NCBI RefSeq assembly: GCF_000212355.1
Contig: NC_015496.1
Coordinates: forward strand, 2,946,001-3,010,000
Origin: Dokdonia sp. 4H-3-7-5
GTDB lineage: Bacteria; Bacteroidota; Bacteroidia; Flavobacteriales; Flavobacteriaceae
Direction of reading: 5' to 3'
Length of the DNA: 64,000 bases
How positions within the stretch are numbered: position 1 is the stretch's first letter; every line of letters begins with the position of its first letter. Both the position numbers and the translations under genes were made by a program. The notes beneath the pieces were generated by a model. That model searched no databases, was not told the DNA's origin, and saw only the letters and a list, made by a program, of their open reading frames with translations. This document shows, in pieces, positions 7,415 to 16,779 of this stretch.

Positions 7415-8569
7415 TTATACAATGATAGTAGCTGGTAGTTTTAAGATAAGCGTAGTAGTGTCATCTTTTCCTGTGAGGAAAGAGAGGTTACCGTGGTGAA
7501 TTTCGGCAACCATTTTTGAGATATAAGTACCTAATCCCGTTCCTCTTTCTTTACCATCTGTGGTGTACTTATCAAAGAAATTGTTTCTGATTTTTTGAGG
7601 GATAGTCCCAGTATTTTTTATATTGATTATAATAACATTACTGGTTTCTACGTGAATTAAAACTTTCTTTTTTATTGGAGAAGCTTCTATAGCATTGCGT
7701 AGCAGATTTTGAAATAGATGGCTCATGTAGAACTTATCTCCTTTTATTTCTAAGATATCTTCTTCCGGCTCGGCTAGTGTTTCATTGAGATATAGCTCAA
7801 TTTCGGTTTCTTTTTCATCTATAAGGTCTCTCATCTCGCTAGTTGTACTAGCAATGAGCTCTATAAGATCAAAAGTAGAAATTTCTGGAGTATATTCTCC
7901 ACGTTCCATCTCTGCATAATCTTTTGCAGAGGTAAGTAAGTTTAGGGTATCATTACCTATGTCCTTAAGCATACGTACCCATTTATTTTGTGACGGATTA
8001 AGGTCTGATTTTGAAAGAATGTCTGCAATAGAAACCATAGAGCCTATGCGGTTACGCATATCATGTTCGGCAAGTTTATTTGCAATATCTTGAGTTTTTA
8101 TTTTATTTTCGAGAATATCAATAGTGGTTTTTAGCCGCTGTATGGTTAATTCTAGCTCATTAGCTTTTACGACTAATGTCATTTTTCGGTTTTCATTAGT
8201 CTCTGCATCTTGTAAAAAGGCTGCATTTGTAATGATTTCAAACTCTTCCTTATTTTTATTTTTTACCGTCCATCTACCTTGTAACTCCTGCTCCTGTTCC
8301 ATAAAGTCTGCATGCAGTTGTTCTAAAACAGCAAGACTTTGGTCTGGTACAACTACGGTAAATGGCTTTCCTATAAGTTCTTCACGAGTATAGCCATAGA
8401 TGTCACAGTAAGTAGTATTTACATCTGTAAAGTAACCTTTTGGATTTGTAATACAGATACCAATAGGCATTTGCTGGAAAATCTCGTAAGAGAGGTCTTG
8501 ATTAGACTCAAAAGCACTCTTAATAGAGGCTAGTTCGTTTTCTGTGTTTCTTTGAAAAGCTTCAGACAT
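7415..8569 (-). CDS. Soluble PAS-domain sensor histidine kinase
   Basis: 384 residues, no membrane segment. A short N-terminal helix is followed by a PAS domain (residues ~30-135, PIGICITNPKGYFTDVNTTY...YGYTREELIG), a coiled coil (~136-165), a dimerisation/phosphoacceptor segment AEHDMRNRIGSMVS with His169, and a HATPase_c domain with N-box HLFQNLLRNAIEAS and G-box GTGLGTYISKM. The HDMRN phosphoacceptor motif resembles flavobacterial kinases without a cognate neighbouring regulator. No response regulator gene is adjacent. The ligand of the PAS domain is unknown. Confidence 0.9.
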   Translation of the reverse strand: MSEAFQRNTENELASIKSAFESNQDLSYEIFQQMPIGICITNPKGYFTDVNTTYCDIYGYTREELIGKPFTVVVPDQSLAVLEQLHADFMEQEQELQGRWTVKNKNKEEFEIITNAAFLQDAETNENRKMTLVVKANELELTIQRLKTTIDILENKIKTQDIANKLAEHDMRNRIGSMVSIADILSKSDLNPSQNKWVRMLKDIGNDTLNLLTSAKDYAEMERGEYTPEISTFDLIELIASTTSEMRDLIDEKETEIELYLNETLAEPEEDILEIKGDKFYMSHLFQNLLRNAIEASPIKKKVLIHVETSNVIIINIKNTGTIPQKIRNNFFDKYTTDGKERGTGLGTYISKMVAEIHHGNLSFLTGKDDTTTLILKLPATIIV

Positions 8570-8777
8570 GATACTCGTAATTCTTTAAAAAATATGTTGC
8601 AATAAGCTAAACCCTTTTGAATGCTTTCAAAAATCTCATTCACAATGAACTAAGCAGTAAAAATAATATAGATTATATAAATATCTTATTCAAAAAACGT
8701 GCAAGAGATTAATAATCTACAATAAGCAAAATTACATTAAAAAAGATTATTTTCGCGCTTTGATAAAAGCCCTGATT

Positions 8778-9227
8778 ATGAAGAGAATAAATGAATACAA
8801 GAAACTCTTTGGAGTTGAAAAAGAAATTGACCTTAAAATGCTCAAAAAGAGCTACCGTAACCTTGTAAAAGAATGGCACCCAGATAAATTTCAAGATGGC
8901 GATGTAAAACAAGAGGAAGCAGAGATACAGAGCCGTCGCATTATTGATGGTTACCATTTTTTAGTAAGTATGGCACCAGAGACCAAAGCTGCAAACCTAG
9001 AAGCATATACGGATACGATAACAAATGCCGCTATCGCAGATTACCAGCACAAAGGATTACTACTAGAAATCACATTTACAGATGGGACTACCTATGAGTA
9101 CTTTGGAGTTACGAAGCCTATTTATATTAAAATGGTAAATGCTGGAAACCTTAATCGTTTTGCAAAGCGCAATATTTATCCTAAGCATAACTACCGTAAG
9201 TCTAAAAGACACTTACAAGAAGCATAA
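8778..9227 (+). CDS. J-domain protein with C-terminal KTSC domain
   Basis: 149 residues from ATG at 8778 (an earlier in-frame codon adds six residues). The N-terminal part is a J domain: helix II LKMLKKSYRNLVKEWHPDKF contains the invariant HPD (~residues 34-36), which stimulates the ATPase of DnaK. The C-terminal ~65 residues (LLLEITFTDGTTYEYFGVTK...NAGNLNRFAKRNIYPKHN) match the KTSC fold, a small domain often appended to nucleic-acid or RNA-related proteins. There is no G/F-rich or zinc region, so it is a type III J protein. Partner and target are unknown. Confidence 0.85.
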   Translation: MKRINEYKKLFGVEKEIDLKMLKKSYRNLVKEWHPDKFQDGDVKQEEAEIQSRRIIDGYHFLVSMAPETKAANLEAYTDTITNAAIADYQHKGLLLEITFTDGTTYEYFGVTKPIYIKMVNAGNLNRFAKRNIYPKHNYRKSKRHLQEA

Positions 9228-9306
9228 GATTACTACATCCTTTTACTTAGATAGTCATCGCACATTGCAGTAAATAGGAGATTATTATTTAATAAATATT
9301 GAGACT

Positions 9307-10647
9307 ATGACAAGTACTTTCACAGCATTAGGTGTAATGGATGCTATCCAAGAAGCCTTAAAATCACTAGAGATTACTTCTCCTACAGATATACAGCAGC
9401 AGGCTATACCAGCAATGCTCACGTCTAAAAAGGATGTCATAGCGCTCGCACAAACTGGGACTGGAAAAACGGTAGCCTTTGGGGTACCGTTATTACAGCT
9501 TATAGATCGCACAAACCCAACTACACAAGCTGTTATTCTTGTGCCTACTAGGGAATTAGGGCAACAGATACAATCTAACATTGCGGCACTTGCTGCGCAT
9601 CTTCCTGAGGTGAGGACTGCCGTTTTTTATGGTGGGGTCCCTGTAAAAGATCAAATAGAACGACTTAAGGAACCTGCTCAAATAATCGTAGCAACACCTG
9701 GACGTCTCATAGATCTTATGGAACGCCAGGCTATCAATATTACGCAAGCAAATTATCTTGTGCTTGATGAGGCAGATGAGATGGTAAGCTCACTTAAAGA
9801 TAGTCTTGATACTATTGTTACTGCTATGCCTAATAATAGAAGGACTTTTCTATTATCTGCTACCATGCCAGGAGCAATCAAACAAATAGTTCAAAACTAC
9901 CTTTCTAAGAACCCAATAGAAGTTAGCGCCGAAATGGCAACCCTAGGTAGTCAAAAAATTACACATGAATATGTAGTTGTTGAGCCTATTGAAAAACTGG
10001 ACGTTTTAATGCATTTCTTGAACTCAAGAATAGGGCAGAGGGGTATCATTTTTTGTAAAACAAAAGCAGCAGTAAACAAGCTAGCCAAAAATCTAGCGAT
10101 TAATAAATTTTCCTCGGGAGCAATCCATGGAAGTTTGAGTCAGCCCATACGTGATCGTATGATGGGACAGTTTAGAGAAGGGCATATTGACATTCTTGTA
10201 GCAACAGATCTTGCTGCTAGAGGTATTGATGTAAAGGAGATTGAGTACGTAGTAAATTACCACCTTCCAGAATTTTACGACATGTATGTGCACAGAAGTG
10301 GTCGTACAGCTCGTGCTGGTGCAACTGGATATGCTTTAACTATTTTGCAAGAAGAGGAAGTAAAGGAGATTCCTGAGTTTGAACATGAGCTTGGTATTTC
10401 TTTTTCCGCTTTCGCGAAAGCGTCACCACAACAAATAGAGGATAATAATACGGTGCTTTGGGCTAAGAAAATCTTCAAAACGAAGCCTAACAGAGAAATT
10501 GCTACGGAGCTAAAAGAGAGCGTTCACGCAGTTTTCCATCACCTAACAAAGGAGGAGCTTATTGATAAACTTATGGCAGAGCGTATCGCAACCGCTATTA
10601 AAAGTATCGAGCTTAAAGTACTTCCAAAGAAGAAGAAAAGGAAATAG
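9307..10647 (+). CDS. DEAD-box ATP-dependent RNA helicase
   Basis: 446 residues. All family motifs are visible: Q motif TDIQQQAIP, Walker A AQTGTGKT (49-55), PTRELGQQ, TPGRLIDL, DEAD (154-157), SAT, IIFCKTKAAV, ATDLAARGIDV and HRSGRTARAG. It unwinds short RNA duplexes, probably in ribosome assembly or mRNA turnover; the exact paralogue (RhlE/DbpA/CsdA-like) is not clear. The C-terminus ends in a basic tail LPKKKKRK. Residues 368-372 (AFAKA) are encoded by an in-frame copy of the dispersed palindrome, located just after the helicase core. Confidence 0.93.
   Translation: MTSTFTALGVMDAIQEALKSLEITSPTDIQQQAIPAMLTSKKDVIALAQTGTGKTVAFGVPLLQLIDRTNPTTQAVILVPTRELGQQIQSNIAALAAHLPEVRTAVFYGGVPVKDQIERLKEPAQIIVATPGRLIDLMERQAINITQANYLVLDEADEMVSSLKDSLDTIVTAMPNNRRTFLLSATMPGAIKQIVQNYLSKNPIEVSAEMATLGSQKITHEYVVVEPIEKLDVLMHFLNSRIGQRGIIFCKTKAAVNKLAKNLAINKFSSGAIHGSLSQPIRDRMMGQFREGHIDILVATDLAARGIDVKEIEYVVNYHLPEFYDMYVHRSGRTARAGATGYALTILQEEEVKEIPEFEHELGISFSAFAKASPQQIEDNNTVLWAKKIFKTKPNREIATELKESVHAVFHHLTKEELIDKLMAERIATAIKSIELKVLPKKKKRK
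10407..10422. repeat. Dispersed palindrome, perfect, inside the DEAD-box gene
   Basis: Lies in frame so that GCT TTC GCG AAA GCG is read as AFAKA (residues 368-372). Confidence 0.95.
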
Positions 10648-10745
10648 GATCTAAGGATAGAGAGTTGTTTTTTTCTTTCACTGATTCAGTTTAAGTATTA
10701 AATTACAATAGCTCAGCTTTTACACTAGTAATTTAATCTCTTAAA

Positions 10746-11582
10746 ATGATGAAAAAACAACTTCTCATATTTGTACTACTGTTATCTTACGGCCTTTCAT
10801 TTGGACAAGAAATCACACGTGAAAAGTTTAATGATTCTTTACAAGGTTTACCTTCATTTTCTAGTTACCAAGATAATTACTTTGTAACGGGCTTACCTAC
10901 TAACAGAGATATAGATCGCAATAGCGCAGATGCTAAGTATCAAGTAAGTTTCAAGCAAATTATCTCCAGAGATTTACTTCCATTTGAGTCCTATTTATAC
11001 TTGACGTACACACAAAAGGCATTCTGGAATATTTATAAAGAGTCATTGCCCTTTAGAGATGTGAATTTTAATCCTTCTATCGCTATAGGTAAAGCGATTT
11101 ACAATAAAGATAATCACTTAAAAGGTATTGCCTCACTTGAGTTTGAGCATGAGTCTAACGGTAGAGATAGTATTTCTTCTCGTAGTTGGAATCGTATTAC
11201 AGCCGGATACACTACACCACTATTTAAAAATACAACGGCAAGATTTGAACTATGGCTGCCTTTCGGCTATCAAGAAAGTAATGCAGATTTGTTAGACTAT
11301 GTAGGAGTGGGGGAAGTTCATATAAATCATGAGATTAAACATGATAAGCTTACTCTTAATCTCATGCTACGCAAAGGACTAGGTTTTGATGGTAGAGGCG
11401 TACTACGTTCTAGATTATATTATAATCCTTTTAAAACCAGTAAACTCAACCAATACATCATGTTGGAGTGGTACTTAGGTCAAGCAGAATCCTTGCTAGA
11501 TTACCAGCAATCTAGTAGTATCATTAGGTTAGGATACGTAATTAAGAGTACAGAGTTTAACTGGTTTAGAAACAAGAACTAG
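10746..11582 (+). CDS. pldA: Outer-membrane phospholipase A (OMPLA family)
   Basis: 278 residues with signal peptide MMKKQLLIFVLLLSYGLSFG cut near FGQ. OMPLA is a 12-strand outer-membrane barrel that hydrolyses phospholipids in the outer leaflet. The active-site segment FEHESNGRDSISSRSWNR aligns with the family: His135 and Ser137 fit the catalytic His/Ser and Asn149 the polar third residue, with the same 14-residue His-to-Asn spacing as in E. coli. Alternating amphipathic strands fill the rest (LTLNLMLRKGLGF, YIMLEWYLGQAES). Length is close to the family norm. Confidence 0.9.
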   Translation: MMKKQLLIFVLLLSYGLSFGQEITREKFNDSLQGLPSFSSYQDNYFVTGLPTNRDIDRNSADAKYQVSFKQIISRDLLPFESYLYLTYTQKAFWNIYKESLPFRDVNFNPSIAIGKAIYNKDNHLKGIASLEFEHESNGRDSISSRSWNRITAGYTTPLFKNTTARFELWLPFGYQESNADLLDYVGVGEVHINHEIKHDKLTLNLMLRKGLGFDGRGVLRSRLYYNPFKTSKLNQYIMLEWYLGQAESLLDYQQSSSIIRLGYVIKSTEFNWFRNKN

Positions 11583-11689
11583 TCAATTTTTAGGGAGACT
11601 TGTATTTGATAAATTGTATCATTTTTGCATATAAATTCTTAATGATTATGATATAATCTGAGCCATCTCAAATTTAATTACATTTGAGA

Positions 11690-12259
11690 ATGATAAAAAA
11701 GCTACTTTTTCTCCTCGTAATCAGTTTAATTTCAGTTTCTGCCACTTCACAAACAGAGCTGCCTTCTCAACAATTTTGGAATACGCTCAAGGCTCATTGT
11801 GGCAAATCATACCAAGGAGTACTTGAAGAACCTAAAGAAGATGAGGCTTTCGGTGGTAAACAACTCACTATGCATGTGCGTTTTTGCAATGAAAACGAGA
11901 TTAGAATCCCGTTTTTTGTAGGTGATGATAAGTCGCGTACGTGGATACTGACTATGAATGACGGTATTATCTCGTTAAAACATGATCATCGTCATGAGGA
12001 TGGTAGCGAGGATGAAGTAAACTTCTATGGAGGTACTGCTAGTAATGCTGGAAAAGCTAATATTCAATTTTTTCCTGCAGATGTCCACACACAGCAAATG
12101 ATTCCGGGAGCAGCGACTAATGTATGGTGGATTACCGTAGATGAAACTTCATTTACATATAATTTAAGAAGACTGGGTACAGATCGACTATTTACAGTGG
12201 TTATGGATCTTACAAATCCTATAGAAACTCCTGGAGCTCCATGGGGATCAGAAGATTAA
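11690..12259 (+). CDS. Secreted protein of unknown function (189 aa)
   Basis: ATG at 11690 is preferred to a TTG two codons earlier. Signal peptide MIKKLLFLLVISLISVSATSQ ends in the usual flavobacterial ..TSQ. The mature part is beta-rich with two Cys (HCGKSYQG, VRFCNEN) that could form a disulfide, an acidic/His segment HDHRHEDGSEDEVNFYGG, and PGAATNVWWITVD. I recognise it only as a conserved secreted hypothetical. It sits between pldA and the M13 peptidase in the same direction with 100-bp and 45-bp gaps. Confidence 0.75.
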   Translation: MIKKLLFLLVISLISVSATSQTELPSQQFWNTLKAHCGKSYQGVLEEPKEDEAFGGKQLTMHVRFCNENEIRIPFFVGDDKSRTWILTMNDGIISLKHDHRHEDGSEDEVNFYGGTASNAGKANIQFFPADVHTQQMIPGAATNVWWITVDETSFTYNLRRLGTDRLFTVVMDLTNPIETPGAPWGSED

Positions 12260-12304
12260 TTTTAATTCTTACATTGATTGTATCTAGATTAAAAGTATAA
12301 CATT

Positions 12305-14332
12305 ATGAAAAATCTCATTTATTCGGCAGTCATTGCTGTTTTGGTAATTTCTTGCAACACTAAGAATGACGGTCAAGACGAAGCTCATAAAAAGCAACAA
12401 GCCATCACCTTTGACGGAATAGATACTTCCATTGCACCGGGAGATAATTTTTACAATCACGTCAATAAAACCTGGTATGACAAAGCCGTTATAGCAGATG
12501 ACCAAGTAGGAGTAGGAGCCTATAGATTTTTAAATATTCCGCAACAAGAGTTGTTAAAGAATATTTTAGAAGAAGTTTCAACGCAAACTCATCCTAAAGG
12601 TTCTGTCGAGCAACTTGTAGGTGATTTTTATGCTTCAGGTATGGATACTTTAAGTATTGATAAACGAGGGATTGAACCTATGGAACCTATTTTCAATCGA
12701 ATTGAGTTCATTGGTAATGTTTCAGAGATGATGAACTTTGTGAGCACGCAAATCATGAGTGGAGATTATTCGGTAATTGCTCCTTATATATCTCCAGATC
12801 AAAAAAACAGTAAGATTAATATTTTACATATTGGTCAGACTGGTTTGGGATTACCTGACCGTGATTATTATTTCAATGAAGATAGCTCTTCAAAAGCTAT
12901 ACAAGAGGCTTATAAAAAGTACCTAGCTACCATATTTGAATTAGTGGGTGAAGATAACGCTTTCGCGAAAGCGGAAACAGTATACAGCATTGAACAACAA
13001 CTTGCGAGCGCTCATAAAACACGTATCGAGCGCAGAGTCATAAAGGATAATTACAATAAGTTTTCTGTGGAAGATCTAGCAGCTAAACAAGCTGCTATAG
13101 GTTGGCCAAAAATGCTAGAAAACTTAGGAGCAAGCGTAGACTCTCTAGACGTTAGACAGCCTGCATACTATGATGCATTAAATAGTATGTTATCAAGTGT
13201 GCCACTAGCGCAATGGAAATTATATCTAAAAGCGCATTCTCTAAGCAGTCATGATACTATGTTGAGCACTCCATTTCAAGATGCGGCATTTGCTTATACT
13301 AAGGTGATATCTGGACAGTCTGAGCAACAATCTCGATCTAAACGTATGGTGCGCAATGTAGACAGGCAAATTGGGTTTGCATTAGGACAATTATATGTTA
13401 AGCGTTACTTCAATGAGGATGCAAAAAAGAGAGCACTGGAACTTGTAAATAATTTTCAAAGCGCACTTGAAGTTCGCATTGAAAACCTAGCATGGATGAG
13501 TGATAGCACTAAAGTAAAAGCTAAAGAAAAGCTATATGCTATCAACAAGAAAATAGGATATCCAGATGTATGGCGCGAGTATAATGTGTCAATCGACAGA
13601 GGGCAGTTTTTTGAAAACGTAGTAGACTTGCGTAAAGATAGTTATGAATACGAACTTAAACAATTGAATAAAGCGCCTAATCGTGATGAATGGGGTACAA
13701 CTCCATCCACTGTTACAGCATATTATAACCCATCTCTTAATGAAATAGTGTTTCCTGCAGGAATCTTACAGCCGCCTTATTTTGATCTTTATGCAGACGA
13801 TGCTGTAAATTATGGAGGTATAGGTATGGTAATAGGACATGAGTTTACACATGCTTTTGATGATCAAGGAGCGCAGTATGACAAAGATGGAAATGTAACA
13901 AACTGGTGGACTGATAATGACTACACAAAATTTAAGGCAAAGACGCAGCAAATTATCGAGCAGTATGATTCTTTTACTGTGTTAGATAGTGTACACCTTA
14001 AAGGAGCACTCACAGTAGGTGAGAACACTGCAGATAATGGCGGAATCGCAATTGCTTATGATGCTTTTAAAATGACAGAGCAAGGAAAAGACACAATCTC
14101 TATAGGCGGTTATACTCCTAATCAACGTTTTTTCATGTCTGTAGCTCGCATATGGAGAGTAAAGACAAGAGATGAGTATTTGCGTAACTATGTTGCTACA
14201 GACCCACACTCACCACCTATGTGGCGTGTAAACGGACCATTAATGAACTTTACGCCTTTTTACGAAGCCTTTAATGTTACTGAAGGACAAGAGAACTTTA
14301 AGACCGAGGAGGAGCGTATAGAAATTTGGTAA
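12305..14332 (+). CDS. pepO: M13-family zinc metallopeptidase (neprilysin-like lipoprotein)
   Basis: 675 residues. Lipoprotein signal MKNLIYSAVIAVLVISCN with lipobox Cys17, then the helical peptidase_M13_N region and the catalytic C-terminal domain. Zinc site: H512-E-F-T-H516 in VIGHEFTHAFDDQGAQYD, third ligand Glu573 in GENTADNGG. The substrate-binding motif NAYYNP-type is present as TAYYNPSLNEIVFPAG. Cleaves peptides of up to a few kDa in the periplasm. Residues 219-223 (AFAKA) derive from an in-frame palindrome copy in the N-terminal helical domain. A 26-bp palindrome 9 bp after the stop serves as terminator. Confidence 0.95.
   Translation: MKNLIYSAVIAVLVISCNTKNDGQDEAHKKQQAITFDGIDTSIAPGDNFYNHVNKTWYDKAVIADDQVGVGAYRFLNIPQQELLKNILEEVSTQTHPKGSVEQLVGDFYASGMDTLSIDKRGIEPMEPIFNRIEFIGNVSEMMNFVSTQIMSGDYSVIAPYISPDQKNSKINILHIGQTGLGLPDRDYYFNEDSSSKAIQEAYKKYLATIFELVGEDNAFAKAETVYSIEQQLASAHKTRIERRVIKDNYNKFSVEDLAAKQAAIGWPKMLENLGASVDSLDVRQPAYYDALNSMLSSVPLAQWKLYLKAHSLSSHDTMLSTPFQDAAFAYTKVISGQSEQQSRSKRMVRNVDRQIGFALGQLYVKRYFNEDAKKRALELVNNFQSALEVRIENLAWMSDSTKVKAKEKLYAINKKIGYPDVWREYNVSIDRGQFFENVVDLRKDSYEYELKQLNKAPNRDEWGTTPSTVTAYYNPSLNEIVFPAGILQPPYFDLYADDAVNYGGIGMVIGHEFTHAFDDQGAQYDKDGNVTNWWTDNDYTKFKAKTQQIIEQYDSFTVLDSVHLKGALTVGENTADNGGIAIAYDAFKMTEQGKDTISIGGYTPNQRFFMSVARIWRVKTRDEYLRNYVATDPHSPPMWRVNGPLMNFTPFYEAFNVTEGQENFKTEEERIEIW
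12958..12973. repeat. Dispersed palindrome, perfect, inside the M13 peptidase gene
   Basis: Read in the same frame as the helicase copy (AFAKA, residues 219-223 of the peptidase). Confidence 0.95.
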
Positions 14333-14340
14333 AAAAAATA

Positions 14341-14366
14341 GGGTATGCTTTCGCGAAAGCATACCC
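14341..14366. terminator. Extended palindrome acting as terminator between convergent genes
   Basis: The 14-bp palindrome core (14347-14360) is extended outwards by GGGTAT / ATACCC to a perfect 26-bp inverted repeat, placed between the stops of the M13 peptidase and the SDR gene. The left flank is A-rich (AAAAAAATA), giving a U-run on the minus strand. Here the repeat core appears to have been turned into a transcription terminator. Confidence 0.8.
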
Positions 14367-14398
14367 TACATTATTTCTATTGTAATTCTTATCTAAGC

Positions 14399-15139
14399 TT
14401 ATTTTTGCTCACTTGGCACAATATACACATCATTAATATTGACACGCGCTGGCTGGCTTAAAGAGTAGTAAATTGCACTTGCAATATCCTCTGCTTCTAG
14501 CGTTGTCATTTCTTGCATTCCTTCCATCATTTCCTTGACATCCTCATCTGTGATTGTCTCAGTAAGGCTAGTGCTTACTGCGCCTGGCTCGATAGAGGTA
14601 ACATTAATTCCATATTCTGGAGCTAGCTCTTGACGTAGTCCTTCAGAAAACATCTTTACGGCGCTCTTTGTAGCGCAATACACAGCTCCACCTGGGAAAT
14701 AGCGGTGTGCTGCCATGGAAGAGATGTTTATGATATGGCCTCCTTTATTCTTTTTAAGTTCTGGTAAAACGGCTGCAACTCCATTTAATACTCCTTTTAT
14801 ATTTACATCTACCATTTGCATCCACTCATCTGTTTTGAGCTTTTCTACAAAAGATAATGGCATTAATCCTGCATTATTAATAAGGCCGTCTACTTTGCCA
14901 TATTCTTTTACCGCGGCAGCAACACCTTTATCAAAATCTTCTTTGCTTGTTACATCACCTGTTGCTACAATCGCTTTTCCACCATTATCGGTAATTGCTT
15001 TTTGTAGCTCTTGCAATTTATCTTCACTACGAGCCATTAATACCACATTTGCACCGTGTGATGCTAGTTTGTGTGCGGTTGCTTCACCTATACCACTTGA
15101 TGCTCCTGTTATGATTATTGTCTTATTTGTAAGTTCCAT
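14399..15139 (-). CDS. Classical short-chain dehydrogenase/reductase
   Basis: 246 residues, Rossmann fold. Cofactor motif TGASSGIG (residues 11-18), NNAG, and catalytic Ser/Tyr/Lys in NISSMAAHRYFPGGAVYCATKSAVK. The Arg in LMARSE after the second strand suggests NADP(H). Substrate unknown; the closest recalled group is the YdfG/serine 3-dehydrogenase-like SDRs. It converges on the M13 gene and is preceded by a ~170-bp AT-rich spacer. Confidence 0.9.
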   Translation of the reverse strand: MELTNKTIIITGASSGIGEATAHKLASHGANVVLMARSEDKLQELQKAITDNGGKAIVATGDVTSKEDFDKGVAAAVKEYGKVDGLINNAGLMPLSFVEKLKTDEWMQMVDVNIKGVLNGVAAVLPELKKNKGGHIINISSMAAHRYFPGGAVYCATKSAVKMFSEGLRQELAPEYGINVTSIEPGAVSTSLTETITDEDVKEMMEGMQEMTTLEAEDIASAIYYSLSQPARVNINDVYIVPSEQK

Positions 15140-15313
15140 AATTTTGTTTTTTTATAAAATTAAGTGGACTTTACAGCTTTACCATGGGTCTTAATGGTAT
15201 TTTAAGAAGGTGATAAGAGTGTTTTAACGCATTAGAGCATTGTTAAATGAGAAGATGCAATTTATGATATAACGATATATTTATATTTTCAAATAACTGA
15301 TAATCAATACTGT

Positions 15314-16063
15314 TTATTGCTTTTTGGTGAGAAGCTCTTCTAGGGTTTCCCAGACAGTTTCGGCAACAATCTCATGACCTTCTTCTGTAGGATGAATACC
15401 ATCATTTTGATTAAGAGCTTTAATACCACCTACATCTTTTAAAATAAATGGAATAAAAGCCATATCATTTGACGTTGCAAGCTCAATAAACATACTTTTA
15501 AAATTTGCGGTATATACTTGACCAAAATTAGGAGGTAGTTGCATTCCAGCAAGAACAATAGTAGTAGACGGACTTTTGGCACGTACAGCATCAATAATAG
15601 CTTGAAGGTTTTCTCTGGTTTCTTCTACAGCAACGCCTCGTAAGCCGTCATTTGCACCAAGTTCTAGCACAAATACATCTATAGGTTGATTTAGTATCCA
15701 ATCTATCCTGCTTCGACCACCTGCACTGGTTTCTCCGCTTAAGCCTGAGTTTATCACCTCATAATCTAAGTTTAGACTGTCTATTTTGTTTTGGATGAGT
15801 GCTGGATAGGCATCATTTGTATCATCTAGGCCATAGCCAGCAGTAATACTATCTCCAAAGAAGAGCAGAGATTTCCTTGAATCATGTATTTCTTCTTGAG
15901 AAACCGCTATTGTGGGTTCTTGTACAACTTGTTCTTTTGTAGCCGTATTACTGTTACATGAAGCGAAAGAAATCGACATTATAACAATACTAAACTTTGT
16001 GATAATGTATTGTAGCGACTGTGGGCTTTTTAAAGACCATTGTGTTAATTTTATAGAGAACAT
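15314..16063 (-). CDS. tesA: TesA-type GDSL arylesterase/lysophospholipase, lipoprotein
   Basis: 249 residues; SGNH hydrolase with block I FFGDSITAGYGLD (nucleophile Ser), block II SGLSGETSAGG, block III LGANDG and block V DGIHPTEEGH. The N-terminus is unusually long before a lipobox (SISFASC, Cys36), so a start nearer KFSIVIMS is possible, but no ATG is placed better. Arranged divergently, 26 bp apart, from an ABC ATPase and FtsX-like permease, the same tesA / ybbA-ybbP neighbourhood as in proteobacteria. Probably periplasmic and acting on lysophospholipid or acyl thioesters. Confidence 0.88.
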   Translation of the reverse strand: MFSIKLTQWSLKSPQSLQYIITKFSIVIMSISFASCNSNTATKEQVVQEPTIAVSQEEIHDSRKSLLFFGDSITAGYGLDDTNDAYPALIQNKIDSLNLDYEVINSGLSGETSAGGRSRIDWILNQPIDVFVLELGANDGLRGVAVEETRENLQAIIDAVRAKSPSTTIVLAGMQLPPNFGQVYTANFKSMFIELATSNDMAFIPFILKDVGGIKALNQNDGIHPTEEGHEIVAETVWETLEELLTKKQ

Positions 16064-16089
16064 AATTAGTTGTATTTATTTAAGGAAGC

Positions 16090-16779
16090 ATGTCAAAGAT
16101 ATTAAAGATAAGCGGGCTAGAAAAGACGTATACCAGCGGCTCAAAACAGCTCACCGTATTACAAAATATAGATTTTGAAGTAGAAAAAGGTCAAACTTTT
16201 TCTATCATAGGTCCGTCAGGTAGTGGTAAAACGACTCTGCTAGGTTTATGTGCAGGTCTTGACCAGCCTAATGCTGGTACCGTTGAGTTATGCGGTCATA
16301 ACTTAAGTGCATTAAACGAAGATGAGCGTGCTGCATTACGCAATAAAGAGGTAGGTTTTATCTTCCAGAATTTCCAACTATTACCAACACTTACTGCCAT
16401 AGAGAATGTGAGTGTTCCTCTTGAACTTCAGGGAGACAAGAATGCTAGTACACGTGCAAAAGAACTACTGGAGCAGGTAGGTCTAGCTGATCGTATAGAT
16501 CATTATCCTTCCCAACTTTCTGGTGGAGAGCAACAGCGTGTCGCTCTTGCACGAGCTTTCGTAAATAAGCCATCGATACTTTTTGCAGATGAACCTACGG
16601 GAAATCTTGATGAAGAAACTGGCGAAAAAGTGATAAAACTCCTTTTTGAACTAAACAAAAGTGCCGGAACTACCTTAGTGATTATATCACACGACTTAGA
16701 TCTAGCAAATAGAACGCAACAAATCTTACGATTAAAAGGAGGTCAAATTTTAACTAACGAACGCACCACAGCATCTTGA
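16090..16779 (+). CDS. ybbA: ABC transporter ATPase, YbbA/LolD type
   Basis: 229 residues with Walker [10 protein letters not shown]-loop FQNFQLLPT, signature [15 protein letters not shown], Walker [13 protein letters not shown] and switch His in IISHDLD. This is the MacB/LolD-like ATPase subfamily, which moves substrates out of the membrane mechanically rather than importing them. Its stop overlaps the start of the permease gene by four bases, so the two are co-translated. Confidence 0.93.
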   Translation: MSKILKISGLEKTYTSGSKQLTVLQNIDFEVEKGQTFSIIGPSGSGKTTLLGLCAGLDQPNAGTVELCGHNLSALNEDERAALRNKEVGFIFQNFQLLPTLTAIENVSVPLELQGDKNASTRAKELLEQVGLADRIDHYPSQLSGGEQQRVALARAFVNKPSILFADEPTGNLDEETGEKVIKLLFELNKSAGTTLVIISHDLDLANRTQQILRLKGGQILTNERTTAS

